Shown piece by piece: positions 10,301 through 22,856 of a stretch of DNA of 64,000 nucleotides. Position numbers and translations under genes: made by a program. Source of the DNA: Grammothele lineata (taxonomy: Eukaryota; Basidiomycota; Agaricomycetes; Polyporales; Polyporaceae); assembly GCA_002150815.3 (NCBI GenBank), contig NDFF03000040.1, positions 248,001 through 312,000 of the forward strand, written 5' to 3'. The number at the start of each line of letters is the position of its first letter. Within the stretch, counting starts at the first letter, position 1. Under the pieces are notes generated by a model that ran no database searches, was not told where the DNA came from, and worked only from the letters and a program-made list of their open reading frames with translations.

Positions 10301-13300
10301 ACCCCTGTCATGATGATTCGATGGAGTGTGTTGAGTTCCTTCAGGCGCTTGAAAATGAGACTCGCATCGCTCTTGACTGTTTCATACCATATGTGAGCAA
10401 GATACTTACTCGGTGTAAGTCGTGCAATACTCACGGCGTTGGCCTTCGTCGACCACAAGCATTTCCCAACGTGGCGTCTTTTTGAACACAGGGCCGAATT
10501 CTCTCGAGTTGGTCACAGTTTCATACGTGGTAACAAGAACATGGTACTTGGCGCCAGTTGTACCCTTTGCGGGATCGCTGTGGAAGAGCTCAAACTGTTT
10601 GATGACCTCGCGAGACTTAGCTTCGCCATAGAAAGGCACAACACGCAAATTCGGCGCCCATCGTTCGAACTCGCGAACCCAGTTGGTGATGGTGGAATTA
10701 GGGACAACAACCAGGGCAGGGAAGGCGTTGAAGGCAGATATGATATAGCCAATGAAGGTGACGATCTGCACCGTCTTCCCCTGAAAAGGTGATGTTTGTC
10801 AGTATCACGGCCCAGTGATGGAACGAGCGCTTACAAGACCCATCTCGTCTGCTAGGATGCAGTTCTGGTTAGTGTTCCAATTGTGGCACAACCAATTCAC
10901 GCCGTCAATCTGGAATGGCATTAACTTGTATTTGGGGTCTTGGCCGAGCTGAGGTTGCGATTCGACAGTGAACGCCTTCCCCACCAGCCATGAAACACCC
11001 TCTTTCTTGACCAGATCGTTCTTGCCTCTGGATGGCACCGTAACCGATCGAGACGCGACTAACCGTTTGAACGCATTCTCAAAAAGTGCGTATGTCGGAT
11101 CATTCGGACGAGGAGGCGAATCCCAAGACGCTACTGAAGAGTTAACCGGGTTCATGCGAGAACATAGGTCTTGACTGACCATCATCGTAGCCAAGATCAT
11201 TCCACTTGATGAACGCCCAGGCGACCTGGTCTGCGTGCCGTTCTCCTAGTTCATCGCCGACGAGCGACTCAAATTCCGCGATCGTCACTAGCATGTCGTT
11301 CGGTGGTTCTTGCCCTCGATCGAACGCCGCGTCATGGACTTTGCTAACATCAGCATTGTTTTCGTCAGTGACAGATTCATTGTCTGGAGTCTTCGTTCGC
11401 CTTATCTTCTTCCTCTTCTTGGCGACCTCGCGCGGCCGCCAGAGGCGGACGTCCAAGACACGATCAACAGTCTTCCAGGGAATAGGGATCCTAAGTTCCG
11501 CATCGGAACATGCAGCGAGCGGCGATGCGCCGTTCTCATCCTTCCTTCCCTGTAGATCCTCAGAGTCGTCCTGACCGATCTCGAAAGTCAACGACTCCCC
11601 GTTGGAGTGAGGTACTTCATCGGTGACGGGCTCGGCTAGTAAAGAGATCTTCGGTCCGTAGGTCAAGAAGTGCTTCAGTTTGTTCGGCGTAACAGCGAGC
11701 AGCCAGCCATGAGGAACCCATTGAACGCGGCGATAGCTTCTGTCGACCCATTTGATGAGATATTCACGCGGCAACATAGTCTTGTGATTGGGAGGTTCGT
11801 CGGGTGGCCTGAGAGGTTCAACAGCGTCGTCGGGGAAAGGGCGCCAAGCGAGAATGTGCTCAACATGATACTCCAAGGAAAAACAGTCGGCGCATCTCCA
11901 ACCCGTGTTATACTGGTAGTGAATGGCACGCTCAGCGATGTCATCGGGGTTGGAGTCATCTGGAACGGGTAGGTGGGCGTAGTGCGCAAGACGCTTGCAT
12001 GTGGAGCACCGAAATAGCAGGGATGCGGGCAACTTGTTATCATCTTGCAGAACAGATCCATCCATAGTTGACGGGCGTCCATCCTGTGCCACTGCAGGCT
12101 GGACAACGTTGAAGTGATCAGGCCTTAAAGCCACCTCCTTGCAGCCTAAGCAAACGCCGCCTTTCATGCACGATCCACAAATGAACTCTGTGGTTTGTTC
12201 AGCCTCGAGGCCAAGCCGTCGATGGGGTTCGGTGCCCTGGGATCCGTTGTTGATCCACTCGGTTTTGTCACGAACTTGGGCAGCTCGTAGGATCTCATCG
12301 CGCTGGGTTTGAGCAAGGCATCCCCAGTGAGCAACGACGGGACACTTGAGGCTACGTGATTTGTTAAATTCAGTTGCGCAGTCGCCAAACAAAGTCTTAC
12401 CAACGAACCCAACCACCAAGATTGGCTATTCTGGTTTCTTCATCGTCCTCAAATTCGTCCTGGGCCTTCCGCTTCCTGCCCTTCTTGGCTTTGGACTGTT
12501 TATGCGCCGGGGCCGAGTGACACTTCTCGCAGACGGTTCGATGAGCCAAGAGAGGATCATGATTCTCTTTCTCATCGATTTCAAGATCTACAATCAAGCG
12601 GAAGTGACCATATGCTGCCCGGGAGGCTTTCCCGCGATTGACTCTCCGTTTGACGGACTTCTCATTCAATGTACCGGGAGCGTCGTCAGAAGCATCCTCT
12701 GAGTAGTTGTCGTCGTCTAGGTTCTGTCTGCGCGTCTGGCGGACTCGCGTTGACCTCCTAGCTGGCTGCAGGACTTCTTGAACCTCACTATCACTATCGG
12801 AATCATGAATATTGATGGCGTAGACACTAGACCGGGTCTTCTTGGGGCTGAAAGGGAGAATGCTCTGCTTTAATTTCCTGTTTGCACCAGCAGCGGCAGC
12901 TCGCGAACTGCGTCGCTTCACAGGAGACTCTTCGTCGTCGATGAAGTCGTCCGTATCTCCACCTCGCGCTAGTTCATCGGAACTCCACTCTTCAGGTGCG
13001 AGTGTTGATTGGCGAGACCGTGCATTTGATGCAGGGAGTTTCACGATGACGGTAGCAGGGCGGGAACCAGGATGAACCTCCGAAGAACTGGGGTCGAATG
13101 GCGCTAACGTGCCAGCGGACTGTGAGGCTTCTACAACAACCCGTCAATTCATCTATGGTGATCATACAGAAAGAGAACGACCGACCGTAGTCTTGCACTA
13201 GATCCGGGAAATGGAGCTCGAACGGACGGGCAGGTACCTGTAAGTGGTCGGATTAGTGATGCCAATAACAGTATATTAAGACCATGTCGCGAGCTGTAAG

Positions 13301-13847
13301 ACATGCGATAGGAACACGCTATGGGAACATGTCTTTCGCAAAATCTGTAGTGACGTGCCGCAAATGCCGAATATACAAAAAGCATCTGTAATTTTAGAGC
13401 CAAGTACTCCAGCTGCGCTCTCCAGTAGACAGAACGGTCATGGAGACGAAAGGTATTTGCGGACAGCGAGACGGAAACGGGACGCTACAGATCTTGAATA
13501 ACGCTCACCTTGTAGATAAATCCATCGCCGTATCGCACATAGAAGTACGACATTTTGCCCTCCCGCGCTTCACCAACGACACTTTCCACGTCCTCGTACT
13601 CCAAGTCAGGATCAATCTCCTGATTGACCACCGAACGGTACTTGGTCTTCTGGGTAGAAGTCAAGGTAGGAATTAATACGAAGCATTGTGCCTGATTAGA
13701 GGAACGGTGCGTTGACGCTGCTTCAACATCCGTTGACATAGACGTGTCCGCGGGGCGGGGAGCGTCCATGGAGGATTCGCGGTCGGATTGAACGGGCGGA
13801 GAGAAGAGTAGCCTGACGTCTGGGTCGTCCGGCGAACGCTCGGACAT
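7309..13847 (-). CDS. Mi-2/CHD-type chromatin remodelling ATPase (Mit1-like)
   Basis: An ATP-driven nucleosome remodeller of the nucleus, probably in a silencing complex like fission yeast SHREC. The start is the ATG at 13847 ([12 protein letters not shown]). Next come an acidic basic-patch region (13080-12480), a Cys/His-rich PHD-like region ([27 protein letters not shown]...CADC; about 12530-11860) and a chromodomain-like block ([20 protein letters not shown]; about 11790-11700). The SNF2 ATPase follows: [22 protein letters not shown] (split by an intron at about 10840-10780), a DEAH-box position reading [41 protein letters not shown] and RSHRYGQKK. The tail carries two Cys-Cys-His-Cys knuckles. 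More than a dozen introns interrupt the gene. The CHD choice rests on [20 protein letters not shown] and chromo-like blocks; the closest named orthologue is inferred. Confidence 0.85.
7554..8160 (-). other. Two zinc-knuckle-like motifs at the C-terminus of the remodeller
   Basis: [13 protein letters not shown] (about 8155-8115) fits C-x2-C-x3-H-x4-C, and [15 protein letters not shown] (about 7600-7554) fits C-x2-C-x5-H-x4-C. They are separated by a Pro/Ala-rich linker. Both resemble retroviral-type zinc knuckles with altered spacing. They could bind nucleic acid or a partner protein; that is inference. Confidence 0.6.
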
Positions 13848-14117
13848 GGCAAGAGAGGACCCCAAGCCAGATGGAAGCTGAGAAGGGGCGAAAACGCGTT
13901 CAAACGCGTCGAGTGGAAGGTGGTGAAAACAAAGGGCGACGCGGAAGGACGCGACTTCACGGTGGTGGCTGCAGCTAATGAAAGCACGTGGCCTGGAATG
14001 TGCTCGCGAATTGCCTTTCCAAGGCGATGGTTTCCATTTGAGGCAAGCTTGTAGCAACAATCACGGCGGGGCGACCTGCGCTCGCCGTACCGACCGACGA
14101 CACCGTCCTCCTCAGTC
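13848..14117. promoter_or_regulatory. Divergent promoter between chromatin remodeller and SEC8
   Basis: Only 270 bases separate the two start codons, which are read in opposite directions, so the two genes share a bidirectional promoter. No TATA box is evident, which fits housekeeping genes. Confidence 0.6.
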
Positions 14118-17100
14118 ATGTCACGAATACCCCCTTATCCGCCAGATATTGCTCGCCGGGCGCGCGCTCCTAGCATGAGCGAGAATGGCACGACGACCAG
14201 GCCCCTCCAAATCACCCGCCCACCTACCCGCCCGACCACTCCGAGCGGCAGTTCCGTAGCCTCCGGCTCGCCTCGAGGTCCCGTAAGGCCTACGCGATCA
14301 GGCTTGAGAAGCAGGCAAGTATCCGAGGTCTCCGTCCCTGACCGTTCCTCCATGGAGTCCCGTACAACTCGAGATTCAAGAGAAACATACGACGGACGGA
14401 CCTCCGGACTCCCGGATGGCCCACAAGGGTCGCGTTCCCGAGCTGCGCCAGGCAATTCATCCCACAGCAGTGGAAAACCAAGAAATCCGGTTTCTCCCTC
14501 TGCCGAGATATCTCCTACCGCTATGGCTGCGGTGGCCACCTTCCAGAGCTTTGGCAGGGTCCGGAGGAAAACCATCGACGATGAAGATGACGAATATGAG
14601 AAAGAGCGGCAGCGGGAGATCGAGGTCCAGAGAGTCCGCCAGCAGAAGATTAGAGAGAAAGTACCTGGCAGACGAACCACAGGTAAAGCGAAGGCCGGGG
14701 ACATTGACGGTAAGTCTTTCTGTCTGGTACTACCCCGCGGCAGCCTCGACCAGCCGGATTGCCCACGCTGGAGCTTCATATTCATACATGATGTTAGCTG
14801 TTCTGGACGAGATCAGGGATGAGTGGGCGGTGGTTACAGATGCCGATGTAAGTTCTGCGAACGTGGAGACAGCGTAAATGGCGAATGCATTGACCGGTCC
14901 AGTTTAACCCAGTCGAATTGGCGCTGCAACTACTAGATGATTCATCTCTTGGCAAGGATATGGATTCATTCCGAAGAACAAAGGATATGCTGTCGCGGGC
15001 GATGAAGGGTTCCATCGACAGTACGTGATACACATGTCCTATGCTGATGATCCTGTCTAAGAAGCTAGCTATCTAGAGCATTATCAGGCGTTCAATGCTG
15101 CTCTTCCTCATCACGGGTCACTGTTGAATCATCTCAATGCAACGCAGGTCCAGATCAAAGAAGCCCGAAACGCACTACAAGAAGCGAAAGAAACCCTTGG
15201 AAGCAAACGAGGAGATCTCGTACAGTTGTGGAGCAGGAATCAGACTGTTGAGGAGATGATCCGTATTTTGGATCAAATGTTCGTGGGTCTCACTGTGTGG
15301 CACGAATACTGACTAACCATAGCTCGTCCAGCGAACACCTGAAGTCAGTTCCAGATGCACTCGAGAGCCTCATTCTGGAGAAGCGCTTGCTCCAAGCCGC
15401 AGTCCTCCTCGTTCGCAGTCTGAAGCTCATCAACAAACCCGATATGCACGAAATTGGAGCAGTTTCTGATCTTCGGAGTTATCTTGTTGGCCAGGAGACA
15501 GTACGAAACATATCATGCTTGAAGAATATCTATCACTGACCGTTTCACAGACTCTGCGAGAGATCTTGGTAGATGAACTTCACAGCCACGTCTATCTTAA
15601 GTCGTTCTGGTGCGAATCGCGATGGGCAGTTTATATTCCCAATCAACATACTTGTGAGTGATTTAGAGACGGCCTTTCCTCTCGCGAATATTGAAAGGTA
15701 CATTTAGTCTCAAGCTTCGAAGAACAAGAGAGCGGCGTAGGTGTCGAGACCGGGAACAGACCGACGTCATTGGCCTCTCCCATCTCCCCGACAGCACCTG
15801 CTCCTCGGACTTCGCGGTTGGCCAAGTATCTCGACGACCTCGCTGTTCGCCCCAATGATCCTCCTTTCGATGTCAACGACCATGGTTCTCGTAAAAGTCT
15901 CACCGGCTTTTTATCCAGCTCGTCAAATGCACTCGCAGGTTTCGCGTCATCCTCAAATGCACTTCCCCGCAACCCTGAAGCCGACTCTTTCGTTTATGTC
16001 GAGACCCTTCTCGAGTCGCTTGCCGTCCTGGGTAAACTTGGGACCGGGTTAGACATTGTCGCGCAAAAATTGCCCACTGAGATTTTCGCGCTCGTCGAGG
16101 CGACCGTAGAAGAAGTATCCGAGAGAGCGGAATACGGACGACGTGGCTCGGTAATCGGGATGGTAGACACTGCCAACGAAACCTCCGGACGGCCCACAGA
16201 TCTTTCTTTCCTGTCCGGCCCAGGAATCACGTCGAATGCGCTTGGGATCGCCGGTGTTGCTGTTGTTGCAGCAGTGCGAGGAACGTCAATCAATGCTCAG
16301 CGAACGCTGATGGACGCAACCAACCTTCGATTGACAGCTCTCGAATCATCCACAAAGCTTTTAGACCAGGAGATATTGAGAGACTTCTTTTGGACGCTTT
16401 ACTCTAAGCTCATTGCCACCAGTGAAGGGCTACGTGTGGTATATGAAGTGGCGAACCGCATAGGCTCTGTACGTCTTATGATAGCGTTCTTCGGCCCGGT
16501 CATTAACGTGAGTCTCAGAGGAGAGACTACAGGGACTCATCTGGCACCAAGCCGGGGTCTTTATTTCCCCTAGAGGAAGTATGGTCTCCGATCCAAGCCG
16601 AAGTGAGTACCCTGTGACTCAGTATATTTTTTAAACCTCAACTGTCATCCAGGTCCGGGTCTTGCTCAGCGACTACATCACCGACGAGGAGCAAGGGGCT
16701 GTGTCTGGCCGAAACCCAATCTCATCGATCAACGAGGTTCTCCGCGAGGGACGATTCTCGCGCGACAGGGCAAAGGTGTGAAGGTTTCTGTGCGGGCTAA
16801 CATGCCAAGGTTGACATACCGTCCCATAGCCTATCTTCCGCTTCGCAGATACTGATGCGAAGACAGCCGCAAAAACGCTGCGGCAGAGCGAAGATGAACT
16901 CACCCGCGTGCTAAAGGATACTGTTCCAGGATTGGTGCAGAATTCGGAGAACGCCGTCCAAGCAACGCTAGCAGCTGTTGGAACGGACGATCGATTAATG
17001 GGCACCGGGCAGCACCACAGGTTGTTGGTTCATCCTAACGCGTTTCATGTCAGCGTTCTATTCCAGCCCACCCTCGCATTCCTTGATCGTATAGCGGACA

Positions 17101-18889
17101 TTCTACCGTCAGGACTTGAGGTAGCACGTGCGTCTAGCACAGTGTTGGACGAATTCGTGCTCAAGGTTTATCTCCCACAACTGGAGGACAAGGTGTCATC
17201 GTTGTTCCATCAAACTGTGACAAGTACGAGCACATTGAGTTATGTCCATTCGATTCGCTAATTCCCGCTAGGCCCAGATGCGTTCGAGCCCGATCCGGCG
17301 TCGCTGGCATTGTCATCGAAACCTCTCGTAAAAGTCGGTGATGATCATGTCCCTGCCATGAGACCTGCTGACTAAATGTCTCCTGTCAGGCCAGCGTGCA
17401 ATTGATGGCATTGATCAATTCTCTATGCTCGATGCTGAGGACAACGCCCTTCCATCGAGAGAACTATTCGCGCCTCATATTGACCGTCATCGGCAAGTTC
17501 TACCAGAGGTGCAGCGACAGGTTCTCGCATCTTGTCTCCGTTAAAGGAGACGCAACATCGGCAGATGAGGATGATCATATCGCTCTTGCTGCCCAGTGGG
17601 CGCAAAAGGCGGAGCTTGGACCTTGCCTGACGGAGCTATTCAAACTTCTCTCGGGAAACCCATCTATGGCTGCGAAGTCTCAACTGTGTCGACAAGAGAC
17701 GCACCTAGAGAACAGCCTACTTGGAGAAGGGGCCGTCGGCAAAGACGTCCTCGTCACCTCTGTTCGCAACGTCTCTGCGCTGGCCAGCTTATACCACAGC
17801 GTCGTACGTCTACCTCTGCCGTTAGAGCCATCTGCTGCTTAACGACTTCTTTAGACATGGTTCGCCACGCAACTCAACGCCCTCAAGATATCTCAAACCG
17901 AAGTTGCCCTTCCTACGTCTCCGCTTCATTTAGAGCCACCCAGTGCTGTCACGCCCACCACTCCATACCTGCCTACCGCTTCATCGTACAGCACAGATGA
18001 ACCTCTGAAACTCCACTTGTCAACTGCCATGGCGATGTATGTTAGCGAACATGTCGTAGTCAAGACATTTATGACTGACGTAGCTTCATAGGCGATTCCA
18101 GGCGTTGCATCTGACGTATGTCCAGCTAGCAGAGCTGATCCTTTACACTATCCGCATCGACATCAGATGTCGTGCAATACATCATCTCGACCTTGCCCTG
18201 AGACATGTGAGACAATCCACCCACAACATCGTGTACTACCTTATGCTGACGTGTCGTTCAGGGCAATTACCGTATAGAGCGAGAAGCTGGCGAGCCAGAT
18301 CCTCACATCGTCGACTTAAATACCGAACTGGGTAATCTCGACGCGTGCCTGAATACTACGCTGCCGGACGTCGAGCAACAGTGAGTGGTTTACGCGTTAC
18401 CCGATCAGTCGTATGCTCAAACCATTGGACATAGATTTGCATTTGAGGGAATTGGGCATCTCATGCAACACCTCCTCATATCCAACGCTCGCTTCATTCA
18501 TGCGGCAAATGAATTTGGCATCAACAAGATGATGAGGAATATGCTTGCGCTGCGGCAGAACATCAAGACCATCGCAGATGACAGCCACAGCACCCAGTTC
18601 GAACGAGCGAAACGCTATTACTCATTGTTCTTGTTGTCGCCGCCAGTAAGTTTTGGCGTTAACATCGATGCCACCCTGTCTGCTCACATTGACCATTAAG
18701 GATATGCTCGATATGGTCCGACAGAAGCAAGAGTTCTCCTTCGATGAATATAAGGCTATACTTGACCTCCAATGTGGGGTACAACCTGGCCTCGCTGGCG
18801 GGGCTGCGCAGGCTACCGACCGCAACTACAACATGTATCTCATCGAATTGCATGGACTGGAGCTCGAGAGTTCTTCGGATGGAAGCTGA
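14118..18889 (+). CDS. SEC8: Exocyst complex subunit Sec8
   Basis: One of eight exocyst subunits that tether secretory vesicles at growing tips and septa. The N-terminal 170 residues are Ser/Pro/Arg-rich and disordered. The Sec8 N-terminal domain follows: a charged coiled coil (DDEYEKERQREIEVQRVRQQ), AVLDEIRDEWAVVTDAD, NPVELALQLLDDSSLGKD, YYEHYQAFNAALPHHGSLLNHL, IKEARNALQEAKETLGSKR and ALESLILEKRLLQAAVLLVRSL. The last is the typical region where Sec8 pairs with other subunits. The rest is helical and interrupted by about 12-15 short introns. The final exon ends LIELHGLELESSSDGS before the TGA at 18887. A Ser-rich insert (RKSLTGFLSSSSNALAG) near 15900 is not conserved in the family and could be a regulatory loop. 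It ends tail to tail with the LYR-protein gene, 112 bases away. Confidence 0.88.
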
Positions 18890-19001
18890 TCACTACAGTA
18901 TACACGGCGTCTCCGCGGGGGGTGTGATAATATTTATGCATCTGTTTCTCCACTAGGACTGTTGGATACCACCATACTACGCGCGATCCACCAATACCTC
19001 C

Positions 19002-20229
19002 TCATCTCTTCCGCTTAAGGCCGTGTTTCTCTCCCAACGCAATCCATGCCATATCTACGTCATCTGCCACAACTTGAATGGGACCATTGCGAACGAGAGC
19101 ACTCGGGGAAAGCGAAACTCTGTAGCGACCAGGAGTTGACCCGAGGTTATTCAGCTCGGCTTGACGCAATTTGTCCAGTGGAGAGGAAGCCGCCCCGGGG
19201 CGATCAGTGGAAGATTGCGTTTGTTTGTACAGCAGAACTGGGACACGAGCGAGGAGTTCTTGGAACCGCCGCCGCAAGAATCTCTGGGGCAACGGCGACT
19301 CCATTGCCTGAGAGGTAATATTAGTCTGCAGACGCGCCACCGCAGGCGGGCGCGCGATGGACTCGACCTCCTCAAAAACGCCGGTTCCCTGTAAGCCCAC
19401 GCTTCTTGCTCCGGCGCGAGCAATAGACACTGTATCAGATTTGCGTATCATGCCCAAGCCTCGCGTCGCGGGCTCCTCGACGATTAGCTGTAAGGGAAAT
19501 AGTGTTTTCTGAATCTCCTGTGCGTAGAAACGCCGGCGAGCGTTGACCTGTCGACGTTTGCTGAACGGCCCGAAGAGGTGCGATTCACGCGAATGAGGGT
19601 CCAGCCGTTCCGCAGGAATCAATGGGGGCAATAGAAGGCGCGAGGGGCGAACGGCTTTGGTGGTGCGTGACGCATCCGAGGTGAGCAGCGCGACGAGCTC
19701 AGGAGACCAGGCTGCGGGGCGAGAGGATTCCACCGAGGGTATGATTGGGGCAAGAGGCTCCTGGTCCGGTGTCGTCGAGAGGGACTAATAATAAGCATGG
19801 TCATTGTGACGCCGTTGCAACCTCATCGAGTACGAGGATACCTTGAAGATCTCCCATTTCAAAGGGCCCCTACGCCCATAGGCCGTGTTCAAGACGAACT
19901 GAAAATCGTGCCGATGGCCGGCGTTTGCGCCTTGGAGTTTGCGCAAGTCCTGGTCCGTGTCAGCAACTATACCAAGTATGGAATATAACGTTGTTTACCC
20001 TGAGGACCCGCGCGAGCTTCTTGGACCGGCTGGACTTTGTGGTCGGCGATACGACCGCTCGGACATCATCTCCGATTTTCAGCCGGAAGAACTGGCTGGA
20101 GATGCGTCAATAGCCAGACTGAAGGGGCCGACACTCCACAACGCACCGAAGATAATCAGTTGGGAGCTTGTACGCCTCACGAAGGCAAGACCTGTAGAGG
20201 GAGCGTAAGGCTCTCACGTCGCCATGCAT
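19002..20229 (-). CDS. LYR-motif (Complex1_LYR family) protein, probably mitochondrial
   Basis: LYR proteins bind the acyl carrier protein and assist Fe-S, respiratory-complex or mitoribosome assembly in mitochondria. The start is taken at the ATG at 20229, because the diagnostic ALRSLYRSCLREAYKLPTDYLR follows within seven residues. I read four exons: 20229-20147, 20095-19999, 19949-19842 and 19784-19002. They total 1071 bases (356 residues) and keep frame. The exon joins give the continuous block RQFFRLKIGDDVRAVV...LRDLRKLQGANAGHRHDFQF, a plausible LYR-domain helix set with a basic face. The C-terminal exon (261 residues) is much longer than in classical 90-120-residue LYR proteins; it is rich in Arg and Pro and contains FGPFSKRRQVNARRRFYAQE. 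The function of that extension is not recognised. A GTG at 19733 opens a frame in the last exon but is not the start. Confidence 0.75.
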
Positions 20230-20928
20230 GCGAACGAACAGCCTGGCAGCGGTGTGCACTGTGATCGCGGTGAGGAGGTTCGAGAACGCCTGCTCGATGG
20301 GCGACAAGCAAGCGACCAGTGAGTCCTACCTCATCTGCTCACAGGCCGCCGCCGAGCACATGGCGTCGTCGTGGCGCGGCCGAACAGGCGCCTCGACCCG
20401 ACAGATTCAAGAACCATCGGTCAGCTCGGTCATCACCCAATATCATGGACGGCCATCATGACATTTCACTACTTCGACCTGCAGGGCAATGCTTCCGCCC
20501 AGTCCTCCACGCCGTAACGCTCACACGCCGTTTCTACCCGTTGCCTTAGGGAAACCGTTTAACCCGCCACGTAGGCTGAGTGTGCACATCATGTGTACGT
20601 CTATCTTGCCAAGCCCAATACCGTTTAAATCCTACCGCTATGCCGTCTCCACAGAAATTGGATGTGTGGCAACACCATCGCCATTGCTTCCAAGCTATGT
20701 ATAACGTAGCGGATCTGCTCATGGGGTTTACACTCCAATCCGCGTACGTCAGATACCAGACCTCGGAATAACTCATCCATGCCAACGCGGACTTCTCTCG
20801 TGACTGCCCGCGGATTGTCCGTGCTGCGGTCGTCCAGTGCCCCCAAAGCATTGGGCGTACAAGGTATAAAAGGCTGAGGTGTTGGAGGTCTCCGGATTCT
20901 CAGCCTTCAAGTGCAGGTCCCCACCAAC
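20230..20928. other. Intergenic region with the GH5 promoter
   Basis: About 700 bases between the start of the LYR gene (-) and the GH5 gene (+). Apart from the TATA box of the GH5 gene I see no coding or RNA feature. Confidence 0.6.
20865..20872 (+). promoter_or_regulatory. TATA box of the GH5 gene
   Basis: TATAAAAG lies 64 bases before the ATG at 20929, followed by a pyrimidine-rich start region near 20895. A strong TATA box suits an inducible, highly expressed secreted enzyme, unlike the housekeeping neighbours. Confidence 0.7.
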
Positions 20929-22503
20929 ATGAAGTACACAACTGTTCTCCTCGCCGTTGCGACCCTCGCGGTCGCTGCTCCTGCTGCAGACACGCTGCCG
21001 CAGCTCGGTGGTGTCAACACGGCCGGCTATGACTTCAGTGTGGTATGCTGCAGCCTGTCACGCTAGTCGCCATCTGGAAATTCGCTCACACCTTCACCCT
21101 TGCAGGCTACTGACGGAAGCTTCACCGGCACTGGTATGTACCTTGTTGCCCTTGAGATCTTCCACATACAACTGACTCTGTGTCATTAGGTGTTACTCCA
21201 CCCCCTGAGCAGTACGCGCATTTTGCCAACGAAGGAGCTAATCTTTTCCGCATTCGTAAGTTTCGCGCGACTTTTTGCCTCTTGACCATAACTCATCATT
21301 TCCACGCGTTTAGCGTTCGGTATGGCATCTCTGTTCTAGATTCGAAGTAGCACGGCTAAATGGGCGTTCGATTCGATAAGCCTGGCAGCTCATGACCCCC
21401 CAGCTTGGTGGTGATATCGACGAAAACTGGTTCAGCGCAAACTATGACCCGACCGTCCAGGCAGCACTTGCCTCGAGTCCGAACACCTTCGTCATCGTCG
21501 ACCTAGTGCGTCAACTTTGATGCGCTCGCATCCACTGTTTCAGGGCTCATGATGCGATGATTAGCACAACTACGCTCGCTGGAACGGCGCCATCATTGGT
21601 CAGGGAGGACCTACCAACGATCAGTTTGCCTCTATCTGGACGCAACTAGCTGCGAAGTACGGCTCCAATGACCGTGTTATCTTGTAGGCCACCACTTGCA
21701 TTCACGCAAGCATACGATTTATAGTTCCTTTCACAGCGGTATCATGAACGAGCCTCATGATATTCCCGATATTGCTACTTGGGTTGATACCGTTCAATTC
21801 GTCGTGAACGCCATCCGTCAGGCTGGCGCGCAGAACTTCCTGCTGCTTCCCGGTTCCAGCTATTCGTCTGCGCAAGCCTTCCCCACGGAGGCTGGGCCGC
21901 TCCTTGTTAAGGTGACCGACCCACTTGGGGGTACTAACAAGCTGATCTTCGACGGTGGGGACCGCGTTCTCGTCATGAAACAAGTACAACATTCGCTGAC
22001 ATACATACGAAGTTCACAAGTACTTGGACAGCGACAACAGTGGCACTCACCCCGACTGCACTACCGTATGTTCTGCACGGCTTTTTGTTAATGCCCGATA
22101 TTGAGATCTTGTCATAGGACAATGTGGACGTGCTCACCACCCTAGTGAGCTTCTTGCAGCAGAACGGCAATCGTCAGGCCATCCTCAGTGAGACTGGTGG
22201 CGGAAACACTGACAGCTGCGAGACCATGTCCGTCTTTTTCCGCGTCAGCTGTGGGTAGAGCTGAATATTGGGCAGGCTTGCGAGTGAGCTCGCCTTCGTC
22301 AAGCAATCCTTCCCAACTATGGTCGGCTTCTCGACTTGGGCCGCGGGCGCCTTCGACACCACATACGTTCTCACTGAAACGCCGAACGCCGACGGCACTG
22401 ACCAGCCGCTATGGGTCGCCGCCGGTGAGTGTCCGCTGCATTCTCCCGATGTTTGTTTTTTGCGTCTGATTCAATGCTCTCAGTTCAACCCAACCTCCCC
22501 TAA
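20929..22503 (+). CDS. Secreted GH5 endoglucanase (cellulase)
   Basis: It cleaves internal beta-1,4-glucan bonds outside the cell. A signal peptide (MKYTTVLLAVATLAVAAPAA) is followed directly by the catalytic domain, with no cellulose-binding module. Exons include 20929-21042, 21106-21133, 21190-21255, a 6-base micro-exon 21314-21319, 21381-21505, 21565-21683, one from 21737 to about 21957, and later ones. The join IPFAWQLMTPQ needs the micro-exon. Family motifs are VIVDLHNYARWNG, the acid/base Glu in GIMNEPHDI, FDVHKYLDSDNSGTH, the nucleophile Glu in ILSETGGGNTDSC, and GFSTWAAGAFD. The protein ends VQPNLP at the TAA at 22501. About 330 residues fits the GH5_5 subfamily. The donor after FD is GTGGGG, a weak site. 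Confidence 0.92.
21314..21319 (+). other. 6-base micro-exon in the GH5 gene
   Basis: CGTTCG sits between an AG acceptor (TTTAG) and a GTATGG donor. Joined to the flanking exons it completes Pro, adds Phe and starts Ala of IPFAWQL. Without it the frame breaks and the conserved motif is lost. Confidence 0.75.
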
Positions 22504-22853
22504 ACAACATCCACGGCTCGGAACGAGAAGTGTGTTCGGAGAGGATGGCGGCCGAAGCAGGGCAAAAATTGCCTACATGTCTGTGATGTCATGCGTATTA
22601 GCTGTGTAGCACTTTGCACCGATACCAGACCCGGCTGGATGGGATCGAGCGAAAGAAATAGTTGATGTCGCGCACTCAAAACGCCTGCTTACGTGAATAA
22701 CTTCGCAGCCAAGAGTGACGAAGATGATCGGGTACACAATCAGTCTGACTAATTGCGCGCTTGCAGATCCTGGCTTGCAAGAGTTTGCTAGCCGCCGGCG
22801 CCGTCTCAACACCATACCTCTCCTCATTTCCACTCTGAGAATCGCAAATATTT
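22504..22853. other. Intergenic region, nothing recognised
   Basis: About 350 bases between the GH5 stop and the proposed LSG1 start. It must hold the LSG1 promoter. No TATA box, RNA or repeat is evident. Confidence 0.5.
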
Positions 22854-22856
22854 ATG
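22854..22856 (+). other. LSG1: Proposed start-codon-only exon of LSG1
   Basis: ATG is followed at once by a GTACCG donor, and the intron ends TGTATAG at 22912. The splice gives Met-Ala-Pro-Lys-Gly, a typical Lsg1 start. An upstream, unseen start is the alternative. Confidence 0.5.
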
